A stretch of DNA of 41,091 nt from Bacteroidales bacterium (GTDB taxonomy: Bacteria; Bacteroidota; Bacteroidia; Bacteroidales; UBA932), in contig JAEEJZ010000003.1 of the NCBI GenBank assembly GCA_016282145.1, positions 1-41,091 on the forward strand. The letters are read 5' to 3'. Positions 15,970-25,840 of this stretch are shown piece after piece; positions within the stretch are counted from its first letter, which is position 1; every line of letters starts with the position of its first letter. The notes beneath the pieces are model-generated. The model was not told where the DNA came from. It saw only the letters and a program-made list of their open reading frames with translations, and did not search any database. The position numbers and the translations under genes are program-made.

Positions 15970-17063
15970 ACGCTTTTATATATTTTTCGATAAATGAAAT
16001 GCCAAATCTTGAAAAAGGGAAGCCATAGGGTTTCCGAAGGATACTGGGCGATAAAACGCCAACTGCGAAGCGTCCTGGCAAAAAAGTTACGGGCCGGATT
16101 GCCGCCGTTTTCTCCCGTAAGCCGGTCGTCGTAACGGCCGAAGTTCCCGGCGCGCATGATCTCCCGGAGCAGGAATGCTCCGCGACGGGAGTCGGGCTCC
16201 GTCAACATACATTCGCGGGGAAGATTGAATACTTCCCGGAGCACATACATTACCGCCGAGGCGAAGCCGGCCAGATTCAACTTGTCCAGAAAAGCCATTA
16301 CCTGCCGTTTTTCCTCCTCAGAAGTACCCTGGCGGAGCAAGCGGTCATAATCCATCAGGTGACGCAATCCCACGCCGTCCGTAAAGAGATGGCGGAAAAT
16401 GTGAATCAGCAGGAAGATGCGGTTATAGGAAAGATCTAATACGGGCACCTCCGCGTCTCCGCAGGGGACGGAAGCAATATTCCCCTCCTCTTTCCAGAAA
16501 TCCCGGAACCAGCGCTGCAAGCGGGCATTGGCGAAGGGATTGTTCATCCAGGTCGGCGTAATATGCACTTCCAATTCCACCCCGTTGATCTTAGCCAGCG
16601 GGATATGATGATAATATACTTTGGATGCAGGATTGATTCCCCTGCAGAAGTTGATGATCCACTTCCGGCCGCCTTCCACCCAGATATCCACATCTCCGGC
16701 GGAACGAAGATTGGGCACGGGATACAGCGCAGAGGAAGAAATCCCTTTGAGTATAACGCTGCGACAGCCTTCCCGATGGAAGCGTCTTACGGCAGAAAGC
16801 GAGGCTTCCGCCGCCATTTCCGAGAAGGAACGGATATACTTGACCTGGGCATAGAATTTCATGGAAATCATCTTTTCCGGCCAGCGGTCATTGGGAAGTT
16901 TCTCGATTCCGCCGAAAACCAGGCCCAGCACAGACTGCTGGACGGCCATATCGTAGATGACCTGCCACTCCTGCGCATTCAGTTTCGGGAAATACGTCAC
17001 ACTCTCTCCGGTTGAAAGCCGGAGCAGTTTGAAGAGTATTTCCGCCATTCTGAACGTGCTCAT
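15966..17063 (-). CDS. Nucleotidyltransferase family protein (PF14907-like), copy 2
   Basis: A 365-residue cytoplasmic protein with the same plan as the gene at 9693-10781: N terminus ILFKLLRLSTGESVTYFP, then VILKGISSSALYPVP, then RSAGDVDIWVEGG carrying the GDxD pair, then LEVHITPTW. A helical C-terminal half follows (IFLLIHIFRHLFTDGVGLRHLMDYDRLL, a histidine-rich stretch also seen as LFNLRHMALHF in copy 1). Family function is unknown; nucleotidyl transfer to a sugar, lipid or protein of the capsule pathway is inference from location only. ATG 17063 overlaps the upY-type gene's stop by 4 bp, and its own stop overlaps wza by 4 bp, so it is tightly coupled to the export genes. Confidence 0.8.
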   Translation of the reverse strand: MSTFRMAEILFKLLRLSTGESVTYFPKLNAQEWQVIYDMAVQQSVLGLVFGGIEKLPNDRWPEKMISMKFYAQVKYIRSFSEMAAEASLSAVRRFHREGCRSVILKGISSSALYPVPNLRSAGDVDIWVEGGRKWIINFCRGINPASKVYYHHIPLAKINGVELEVHITPTWMNNPFANARLQRWFRDFWKEEGNIASVPCGDAEVPVLDLSYNRIFLLIHIFRHLFTDGVGLRHLMDYDRLLRQGTSEEEKRQVMAFLDKLNLAGFASAVMYVLREVFNLPRECMLTEPDSRRGAFLLREIMRAGNFGRYDDRLTGENGGNPARNFFARTLRSWRFIAQYPSETLWLPFFKIWHFIYRKIYKSV

Positions 17064-17584
17064 ATCCTTTCCAAAAATGCGGGGTCAATATAGGACGTAG
17101 CCACTGCGGCCACGCCGTTCACCGTTACCACCAGCCTCCGGTCCCTCCGGATGCGTTTGACGATGCCTTCCGCTCCCTTGAAGACCCCGTCGGTCACCCG
17201 GACCCGGTCTCCCTGATGCCATTCCGCCCTGTCTCCGCCCAGGAAGAGCAGATTCTTGTCCCGGGTGGATGTCACCATCATGAACATCTGCATCTCCAAT
17301 TCAGGAATCGCCCGTGGACGGGAAGATTCCGAATCGGAATAAACCGTAAAGCGCACCCTTTCCCTGCGGCGTTCATCCTGCAGCCAAGCCGGGTTGCATT
17401 TGACAAAAAGCAGGGACGGCACCAGCTGCTTCTCGGTATATTTGACGGTCCCGTGCTCGACGGTCTCTTCCACCTGCATCGGCACATAAGTCTGCCACAA
17501 AGCCTCCTTGCAGATGTCCCGGAGGGGGAACACCCGATTATAGAAGACTTTGAGCGCGTACCAGGCAGGTTCCATCGTGAGCAT
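17060..17584 (-). CDS. UpxY-type NusG-family transcription antiterminator
   Basis: A 174-residue NusG paralogue. The NGN domain comes first (AWYALKVFYNRVFPLRDIC, then YVPMQVEETVEHG and QLVPSLLFVKC), then a KOW motif (GDRVRVTDGVFKGAEGIVKRI). UpxY proteins of Bacteroides are normally encoded first in a capsule operon and prevent premature termination in the long leader of that same operon. Here the gene is fourth, directly after the stop of rmlB (start 17584, stop 17585-17587, no gap) and ahead of the export genes. No UpxZ partner gene is present. It could act on this operon or on a distant glycosyltransferase locus. An internal ATG at 17575 is an alternative start. Confidence 0.9.
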   Translation of the reverse strand: MLTMEPAWYALKVFYNRVFPLRDICKEALWQTYVPMQVEETVEHGTVKYTEKQLVPSLLFVKCNPAWLQDERRRERVRFTVYSDSESSRPRAIPELEMQMFMMVTSTRDKNLLFLGGDRAEWHQGDRVRVTDGVFKGAEGIVKRIRRDRRLVVTVNGVAAVATSYIDPAFLERI

Positions 17585-18697
17585 CTATCGGTTTCCGTAC
17601 ATTTCTTCGTAATAGCCTGCATAGGCGCCGGAAGTAACGGCATCCAGCCAGGCTTTGTTATCCAAATACCAGCGAACCGTCCGTTCGAGGCCCTGTTCGA
17701 AGGTCACGGAGGGCTTCCAGCCCAGCGTATCCCGCAATTTCGAAGGGTCGATGGCATAGCGCAGGTCGTGTCCCGCACGGTCGGTAACGAAGGTGATCAA
17801 GTCCAGGTCGGCCCCTTCCGGACGACCCAGCAGACGGTCCACCGTCGCAATCATCAGGCGGATCAGGTCGATGTTCTTCCATTCGTTGAATCCGCCGATG
17901 TTATAGGTCTCCCCTGCGGCACCCTGATGGAAAATCAGGTCGATGGCGGCGGCGTGGTCCTCCACATAAAGCCAGTCCCGAACGTTCTCCCCCTTGCCGT
18001 ACACGGGAAGGGGTTTCCGGTTGCGGATATTGTTGATGAAAAGGGGAATCAATTTCTCCGGGAACTGGTAAGGACCGTAATTGTTGGAACAATTGGTCAC
18101 CACCGTCGGCATGCCGTAGGTATCGTGGAAAGCGCGGACAAAATGATCCGAAGAGGCTTTTGACGCGCTGTAAGGGCTGTGGGGATGATAGGCGGTATCT
18201 TCCCGGAAAAGCAGGTCGCCATAAGGGCCGCGGCCGTCCTTGTCTCCCTCGGGGCGGGTCATTTCCAGGGCCCCGTACACCTCGTCCGTAGAGATGTGAT
18301 AGAAGAAACAGCCCTCGTATTTGCGCTCCTCCCAGCACAGGCGGGCCGCCTGCAGCAGGGAAAGCGTACCCAGCACATTGGTGCGGGCAAAGGTGAAGGG
18401 ATCCTTGATGGAACGGTCCACGTGGCTTTCCGCAGCAAGGTGAATCACTCCGTCCACCCGCTCCTGGCGCATCAGGTCATACACCGTCTCGAAATCGCAG
18501 ATATCCGCCTTGAAGAAACGGTAGTTGGGCGCCTTCTCGATGTCGCGCAGGTTGTCGAGGTTCCCGGCATAAGTCAGTTTATCCAGGTTGATGATCCGGT
18601 ACTCCGGATACGCCTTCACGAAGCGGCGCACTACGTGGGAACCGATGAACCCGGCCCCTCCGGTAATCAAAATCGAGCGTTTGTATTCCATTGACAT
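17585..18697 (-). CDS. rmlB: dTDP-glucose 4,6-dehydratase
   Basis: A 370-residue extended short-chain dehydrogenase. It has the NAD-binding loop ITGGAGFIGSHVVRRF at the N terminus, the STDEVYG strand (HISTDEVYGALE) and the catalytic YSASKASSDH (YxxxK). It also shows the family segment TNCSNNYGPYQFPEKLIPL and the substrate-binding VYGKGENVRDWLYVEDHA. It converts dTDP-glucose to dTDP-4-keto-6-deoxyglucose in the dTDP-L-rhamnose pathway. It sits between rmlA (4-bp gap) and the UpxY-type gene (no gap). The gene is usually also called rfbB. Length is slightly above the usual 350-360. Confidence 0.97.
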   Translation of the reverse strand: MSMEYKRSILITGGAGFIGSHVVRRFVKAYPEYRIINLDKLTYAGNLDNLRDIEKAPNYRFFKADICDFETVYDLMRQERVDGVIHLAAESHVDRSIKDPFTFARTNVLGTLSLLQAARLCWEERKYEGCFFYHISTDEVYGALEMTRPEGDKDGRGPYGDLLFREDTAYHPHSPYSASKASSDHFVRAFHDTYGMPTVVTNCSNNYGPYQFPEKLIPLFINNIRNRKPLPVYGKGENVRDWLYVEDHAAAIDLIFHQGAAGETYNIGGFNEWKNIDLIRLMIATVDRLLGRPEGADLDLITFVTDRAGHDLRYAIDPSKLRDTLGWKPSVTFEQGLERTVRWYLDNKAWLDAVTSGAYAGYYEEMYGNR

Positions 18698-18701
18698 GCT
18701 T

Positions 18702-19583
18702 TTATCTGCGGTTTTCCGCCAGGTTCAACAAATATTGGCCGTAAGGGTTCTTCGCCATCGGCGCCGCGATGCGCTTGAGTTTTTCCGCATCGATCCAACC
18801 CTTTTCGTAGGCGATGGCTTCCAGACAGGCGATCTTCAGGCCCTGACGCTTCTCCAGCACCTCCACGAAGACGGAGGCCTCGGAGAGCGAATCGTGGGTT
18901 CCCGTATCAAGCCAGGCAAAGCCGCGGCCAAAGGTCTGGACCTTCAATTCGCCGGAGCGCAGGAACTCCTGGTTGACGCTGGTGATTTCCAGCTCTCCGC
19001 GCGCCGAAGGGCGGATATGCGCCGCCACATCGACCACCTTGTTCGGATAAAAATACAGGCCGACCACCGCGTAATGGGACTTGGGGGCGGCAGGTTTTTC
19101 CTCGATGGAAAGGCAGTTGCCCTGCGCATCGAACTCCGCGACGCCGTAGCGCTCCGGATCGTTGACCCAGTAGCCGAAGACCGTCGCCTTGCCCTGCTCT
19201 TCCGCAGATGAGACGGCTTCCTGCAGCATCGCACTCAAGCCGTTTCCGTGGAAGATATTGTCTCCGAGCACCAGACAGGCCGCATCGTCGCCGATAAAAT
19301 CCTTGCCGATGATGAAAGCCTGCGCCAGCCCGTCCGGAGAAGGCTGTACGGCATAGGAGAAGTTTACCCCGTAGTCCGAGCCGTCGCCCAGCAGGCGCCG
19401 GAAGGAAGGCATATCCTCCGGGGTGGAGATAATCAGGATATCGCGGATTCCCGCCAGCATCAGCACCGAGATGGGATAATACACCATCGGCTTGTCGTAG
19501 ATGGGCAGCAACTGCTTGCTGACACCCTTCGTTATGGGATAGAGGCGCGTTCCGCTGCCGCCTGCGAGCACGATTCCTTTCAT
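18702..19583 (-). CDS. rmlA: Glucose-1-phosphate thymidylyltransferase
   Basis: A 293-residue nucleotidyltransferase beginning [18 protein letters not shown], with the signature [20 protein letters not shown] and the metal-binding [10 protein letters not shown]. It makes dTDP-glucose from dTTP and glucose-1-phosphate, the first step of dTDP-rhamnose synthesis, and is normally feedback-inhibited by dTDP-rhamnose. I chose ATG 19583, five codons into the longest open frame, because the family's conserved N terminus begins there. It also forms an ATGA overlap with the rmlD stop (19580-19583). Length matches the family. Confidence 0.97.
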   Translation of the reverse strand: MKGIVLAGGSGTRLYPITKGVSKQLLPIYDKPMVYYPISVLMLAGIRDILIISTPEDMPSFRRLLGDGSDYGVNFSYAVQPSPDGLAQAFIIGKDFIGDDAACLVLGDNIFHGNGLSAMLQEAVSSAEEQGKATVFGYWVNDPERYGVAEFDAQGNCLSIEEKPAAPKSHYAVVGLYFYPNKVVDVAAHIRPSARGELEITSVNQEFLRSGELKVQTFGRGFAWLDTGTHDSLSEASVFVEVLEKRQGLKIACLEAIAYEKGWIDAEKLKRIAAPMAKNPYGQYLLNLAENRR

Positions 19584-20452
19584 AGCCTGTCGATGCATTT
19601 TTTCAGGGAATCATACCACCAGGGAATCTGAATCCCGAAAGTTTCACGGAAAAGGGTTTTATCCAGCACGCTGTACTGGGGACGGCGCGCCTTGGTGGGG
19701 AACTGCTCACTGCGGCAAGGGCGGATGTCACAGCTGTGACCGCCCAGGGCAGCGATGGCCCGTGCGAAATCATACCAACTGGTCACTCCCTCGTCGGTAT
19801 AGTGATAGATGCCGTACTTATGCAGCTGTCCGCTGTCCACGATGCCCAGGATGGCGGCGGCAAGGTCCGCGGCGGCCGTGGGGCTGCCGGTCTGGTCGAA
19901 CACCACGTTCAAGCTGTCGCGCTCCTCGGTCAGGCGCAGCATCGTCTTGACGAAATTCTTTCCGAACGGGGAATAGAGCCAGGCCGTGCGCAGGATGATG
20001 GCGCCGCAGTTCGAGGCCAGTACGGCCTCCTCCCCTGCCCGCTTCGTCTTTCCGTACGCGCTGAGCGGCCGGACGGGGGCATCCTCCGGTATCGGCGTGC
20101 AGCCGTCGCCGGCGAAAACATAGTCGGTGGAAATATGCACCAGCACCGCGTTCCTGCGTCCGGCGGTCCGGGCCAGGTTGGCAGGCGCCTCCGCATTCAG
20201 CCGCATCGCCAGGTCAAAATCGTCCTCGGCGCGTTCGACATCGGTGTAAGCGGCACAATTGATGATCAGGTCAACGGACTCCCGGTCTGCAATGGCGTCC
20301 ACTGCAGCGGCATCCAAAATATCCAGCCGTTCCACGGGTAAGCCGGGAATTTCCGAAATATCCGTGAACACAAAACGGTGGGCCGATTCCTGAGCAAGCA
20401 ATCGCAATTCCCTGCCCAACTGACCATTTGCCCCTGTCACCAAAATATTCAT
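19580..20452 (-). CDS. rmlD: dTDP-4-dehydrorhamnose reductase
   Basis: A 290-residue short-chain dehydrogenase beginning [17 protein letters not shown]. It has [11 protein letters not shown], the catalytic [14 protein letters not shown] (YxxxK) and [20 protein letters not shown], all typical of RmlD. It performs the final NADPH-dependent reduction giving dTDP-L-rhamnose. The preceding enzyme, the 3,5-epimerase RmlC, is not encoded anywhere in this window. ATG 20452 is used because the conserved Rossmann loop begins there and the promoter at 20479-20509 lies upstream; longer versions would run into rnhA on the other strand. It is the first gene of the nine-gene operon. Confidence 0.95.
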   Translation of the reverse strand: MNILVTGANGQLGRELRLLAQESAHRFVFTDISEIPGLPVERLDILDAAAVDAIADRESVDLIINCAAYTDVERAEDDFDLAMRLNAEAPANLARTAGRRNAVLVHISTDYVFAGDGCTPIPEDAPVRPLSAYGKTKRAGEEAVLASNCGAIILRTAWLYSPFGKNFVKTMLRLTEERDSLNVVFDQTGSPTAAADLAAAILGIVDSGQLHKYGIYHYTDEGVTSWYDFARAIAALGGHSCDIRPCRSEQFPTKARRPQYSVLDKTLFRETFGIQIPWWYDSLKKCIDRL

Positions 20453-20478
20453 TTTGACGCTTGCATCATATATTCCGA

Positions 20479-20509
20479 CAAATTTACTAATTTTGCGATA
20501 AATGACAAA
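20479..20509 (-). promoter_or_regulatory. Promoter of the polysaccharide operon (-33 TTTG, -7 TAAATTTG)
   Basis: On the minus strand TTTG (20506-20509) and TAAATTTG (20479-20486) are separated by 19 bp. This is a full Bacteroidota promoter reading toward rmlD at 20452 with a leader of about 20 nt. The -33 box lies inside the first codons of rnhA. No long leader or invertible repeat pair, as found at phase-variable Bacteroides capsule promoters, is seen. Confidence 0.65.
20488..20495 (+). promoter_or_regulatory. rnhA -7 box TAATTTTG
   Basis: TAATTTTG ends six bases before ATG 20502, predicting a leaderless rnhA mRNA. It is one base away from the back-to-back rmlD -7 box. Confidence 0.55.
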
Positions 20510-20969
20510 AAAAGAACCGATTGTTTTGTACACCGACGGGGCGGCCAGCGGCAACCCCGGACCCGGCGGATATGGCGCCGTACTGCTCTGCGGAGGGCTT
20601 CGCAAGGAACTCAGCGGCGGTTTTGCGCTTACCACCAACAACCGGATGGAACTGTTGGCCGTCATCAAGGGACTGGAGGCCATCAAATGGGACAGGGCGA
20701 CCGTGCATGTTTACAGCGACTCCACCTACGTGGTCAAGAGCGTCGAGGAGGGATGGCTGGATTCCTGGATCGCCAAAGACTGGAAAAAGACCAAGAATAC
20801 GGACCTCTGGCAGCGCTTCGTTCCGCTGCGCGAACGGCACGAGCTGCATTTTCACTGGGTGAAGGGGCATGCCGACAACCCCGAGAACGAACGCTGCGAC
20901 CGCCTGGCCGTCGCAGCCCGCGAACAATCCGGTCTGCCCGCCGACCCCGGCTACGAAAAACTATTGTGA
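20502..20969 (+). CDS. rnhA: Ribonuclease HI
   Basis: A 155-residue RNase H1. The four catalytic acidic residues are visible: D12 (YTDGAASGNPGPGGYG), E50 (TNNRMELLAVIKGLE), D73 (VYSDSTYVV) and D133 (NERCDRLAVAA), with the assisting H123 in WVKGHADNPENE. It degrades the RNA strand of RNA-DNA hybrids during replication and R-loop removal. The protein has the standard E. coli-like length and basic handle (WIAKDWKKTKNTDLWQ). It is divergent from the rml operon, with which it shares a 49-bp intergenic region, and lies 21 bp upstream of pdxA, which has its own -7 box. Confidence 0.97.
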   Translation: MTKKEPIVLYTDGAASGNPGPGGYGAVLLCGGLRKELSGGFALTTNNRMELLAVIKGLEAIKWDRATVHVYSDSTYVVKSVEEGWLDSWIAKDWKKTKNTDLWQRFVPLRERHELHFHWVKGHADNPENERCDRLAVAAREQSGLPADPGYEKLL

Positions 20970-20976
20970 TTTTTTA

Positions 20977-20984
20977 TATCTTTG
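20977..20984 (+). promoter_or_regulatory. pdxA -7 box TATCTTTG
   Basis: TATCTTTG ends six bases before ATG 20991. The alternative upstream ATG at 20982 falls inside this box, which argues for the start at 20991. Confidence 0.55.
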
Positions 20985-20990
20985 CAGCAT

Positions 20991-24152
<3,162 letters not shown>

Positions 24153-24222
24153 AATATTCTCGTTTTTGTCGTTATTCTTTGTCTCACTTGGAAACCCATT
24201 GCGGCAGTTTTCCACCAATAGA

Positions 24223-24230
24223 CAAAGATA
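24223..24230 (-). promoter_or_regulatory. recA -7 box TATCTTTG
   Basis: TATCTTTG on the minus strand lies 70 bp upstream of the recA ATG, giving a leader of about 65 nt. Its -33 position (around 24250-24254) falls on the -7 box of the divergent rlmN-recX promoter; no TTTG is seen there. Confidence 0.55.
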
Positions 24231-24245
24231 GTTAAACTTTTTTGA

Positions 24246-24253
24246 TAAATTTG
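24246..24253 (+). promoter_or_regulatory. rlmN-recX -7 box TAAATTTG
   Basis: TAAATTTG sits 15 bp from the recA -7 box, pointing the opposite way. The transcript would begin at about 24259, immediately before the long stem-loop at 24264-24342, leaving a leader of about 105 nt before ATG 24365. Confidence 0.5.
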
Positions 24254-24263
24254 CAGTGTGAGA

Positions 24264-24342
24264 AAAAAAGCTTGCGGCACAAGGGTACATTTACCCGGAT
24301 AGGGTTGCGAAGCAACAAGTACCCGGTGCCGCAAGCTTTTTT
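24264..24342. terminator. Long stem-loop in the rlmN-recX leader, terminator-like in both directions
   Basis: Arms 24264-24280 and 24326-24342 are perfect 17-bp inverted repeats (AAAAAAGCTTGCGGCAC and its complement). Inside them GGGTAC (24283-24288) can pair with GTACCC (24319-24324). The apical part contains the hairpin GTTGC-GAA-GCAAC (24304-24316), and an alternative GGGTA-CATT-TACCC pairing is possible. Six T end the right arm and seven A precede the left arm, so it has terminator form on both strands. Because no gene ends here and it lies between a promoter and its gene, an attenuator, an mRNA-stabilising 5' stem or a mobile repeat are the options. Confidence 0.7.
24294..24317 (+). repeat. 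24-nt dispersed repeat, copy A
   Basis: The 24 bases starting CCCGGATAGGG and ending GCGAAGCAACA recur exactly, in inverse orientation, at 31361-31384. Copy A is in the apical part of the leader stem-loop. The flanks differ beyond a few bases. Confidence 0.85.
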
Positions 24343-24364
24343 CAAGATTACGCTGCAAAGCATT

Positions 24365-25840
24365 ATGAAAAATCGGTTGCTCGGTAAAAATTTGGAAGAG
24401 TTGCAGGCGGCGGCCCTGGAAGCAGGGCTGAAAAAATTCGCCGGCGGGCAGCTCGCACAGTGGCTCTACGAGAAGAAGACGGGTGATTTTACGGCGATGA
24501 CGAACCTCTCCGCCGCCGCCCGCCAAACCCTTGCAGAGCGCTGGGAAACCGGCATCCGTCCCTACGAGCAGGTCACCGATTCCGCCGACGGGACGCGCAA
24601 ATACCTCTTTGCCGTCGAATGCGAACACGCCGGAAAAACCGAGCGCAGCCTCGTCGAAGCCGTGATGATTCCGGACGGAGACCGCCGTACGCTCTGCGTC
24701 TCCTCCCAGGCCGGCTGCAAGATGGGCTGCAAATTCTGCATGACGGGCCGCCAGGGCTTTCACGGCAACCTTGACGCGGCGGACATCCTGAACCAGATCG
24801 TTTCCATCGACGAAGCGCAGGAACTGACCAACATCGTCTTTATGGGGATGGGCGAACCGTTGGACAACTACGAGCAACTTTCGCGCGCCCTGACGGTGCT
24901 GACCGCCCCCTGGGGCTTCGCCTGGAGCCCGAAGCGCATCACCGTTTCCACCATCGGCGTCCTGCCGGCGCTGAAACGCTATCTCGACGAATTCTCCTGC
25001 CACCTCGCCGTCAGTCTCCACCATCCCTTCCCGGATGCGCGGGAGACGATGATGCCCGTCCAAAAGGCCTGGCCGGCCGAGCAGGTGCTGGACCTGATCC
25101 GTCAGTACGATTTCAGCGGACAGCGGCGCGTCAGCTTCGAATACACGATGTTCGCCGGCTGGAACGACGCTCCCGTCCACGCGGACGCCCTCGCCCGCCT
25201 GCTCCGCGGCATCGAGTGCCGGGTGAACCTCATCCGCTTCCACCGCATCCCCGATTTTCCGCTGCAGAGCAGCAGCACGCAACGTATGGAAGCCTTCCGC
25301 GACCGCCTGAACCGCAGCGGCGTCACCTGCACCATCCGGGCATCGCGGGGCGAGGACATCCAGGCCGCCTGCGGCATGCTCGCGGGGAAAAAACGGGAAG
25401 AAGGCGAAGAAAAGCTGCTCCAGCATTTCCAGAGCCAATGCGCCCGCCGCGAATACGCCGGCAAGGAGCTGCTGCGCAAGATTACGGAACGTCTGGACGG
25501 CGATGCCGATGCGGCGCAGCGCGTGCTGGAAGCCCTGCAGAAAGACCGGTATCAGTCCGACGAAAGATATGCCGCCGCCTTTGCGCGGGAAAAAGCGGCC
25601 CTGACGGGCTGGGGACCCTTGAAAATCCGGCTTGCACTGCGCGCCAAGGGCATTTCCGAGGATCACATCGGGCAAGCGCTCGAGGGCATCGACACGGAAG
25701 CGGCGGGGGCGAAACTCGAACGGCTGCTCGCCGCCAGACAGCGTCAGCTGGAAGGCGATCCGGCGGCCCGCCTCAAACTGATCCGCTACGCCCTTTCGCG
25801 CGGCTATTCCTACGACGAAATCCAGCATCTAATCCCGTGA
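24365..25840 (+). CDS. RlmN-RecX fusion: 23S rRNA/tRNA adenine-C2 methyltransferase joined to RecA regulator RecX
   Basis: A 491-residue protein. Residues 1 to about 345 are RlmN, a radical-SAM methyltransferase of A2503 in 23S rRNA and A37 of some tRNAs. The cluster cysteines are C118, C122 and C125 (GCKMGCKFC), and the two mechanistic cysteines are C111 (TLCVSSQ) and C336 (AACG). FMGMGEPL and TVSTIG are also present. Residues about 348-491 are a full-length RecX domain: REYAGKELLRKI, RYQSDERYAAAFAREKA, GWGPLKIRLALRAKGIS and LIRYALSRGYSYDEIQ match the three-repeat helical plan of RecX. RlmN's usual C-terminal tail is replaced by RecX after AACGMLAGKK. The frame is continuous, but an A6 run at 25388-25393 lies at the junction. 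An in-frame ATG at 25376 could start a separate RecX. It is divergent from recA and overlaps the convergent helix-hairpin-helix gene by 12 bp. Confidence 0.92.
   Translation: MKNRLLGKNLEELQAAALEAGLKKFAGGQLAQWLYEKKTGDFTAMTNLSAAARQTLAERWETGIRPYEQVTDSADGTRKYLFAVECEHAGKTERSLVEAVMIPDGDRRTLCVSSQAGCKMGCKFCMTGRQGFHGNLDAADILNQIVSIDEAQELTNIVFMGMGEPLDNYEQLSRALTVLTAPWGFAWSPKRITVSTIGVLPALKRYLDEFSCHLAVSLHHPFPDARETMMPVQKAWPAEQVLDLIRQYDFSGQRRVSFEYTMFAGWNDAPVHADALARLLRGIECRVNLIRFHRIPDFPLQSSSTQRMEAFRDRLNRSGVTCTIRASRGEDIQAACGMLAGKKREEGEEKLLQHFQSQCARREYAGKELLRKITERLDGDADAAQRVLEALQKDRYQSDERYAAAFAREKAALTGWGPLKIRLALRAKGISEDHIGQALEGIDTEAAGAKLERLLAARQRQLEGDPAARLKLIRYALSRGYSYDEIQHLIP

Noticed and set aside
24264..24342. 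Terminator of a gene ending in the recA-rlmN gap
   Set aside because: No gene on either strand ends there: recA and rlmN-recX both start from this gap. A plain end-of-gene terminator is therefore excluded, although an attenuator is not.
25376..25840. Annotating recX as a separate gene
   Set aside because: There is no stop between the RlmN and RecX parts and no separate promoter box upstream of 25376. I keep it as one fused gene and note the internal ATG as a possibility only.
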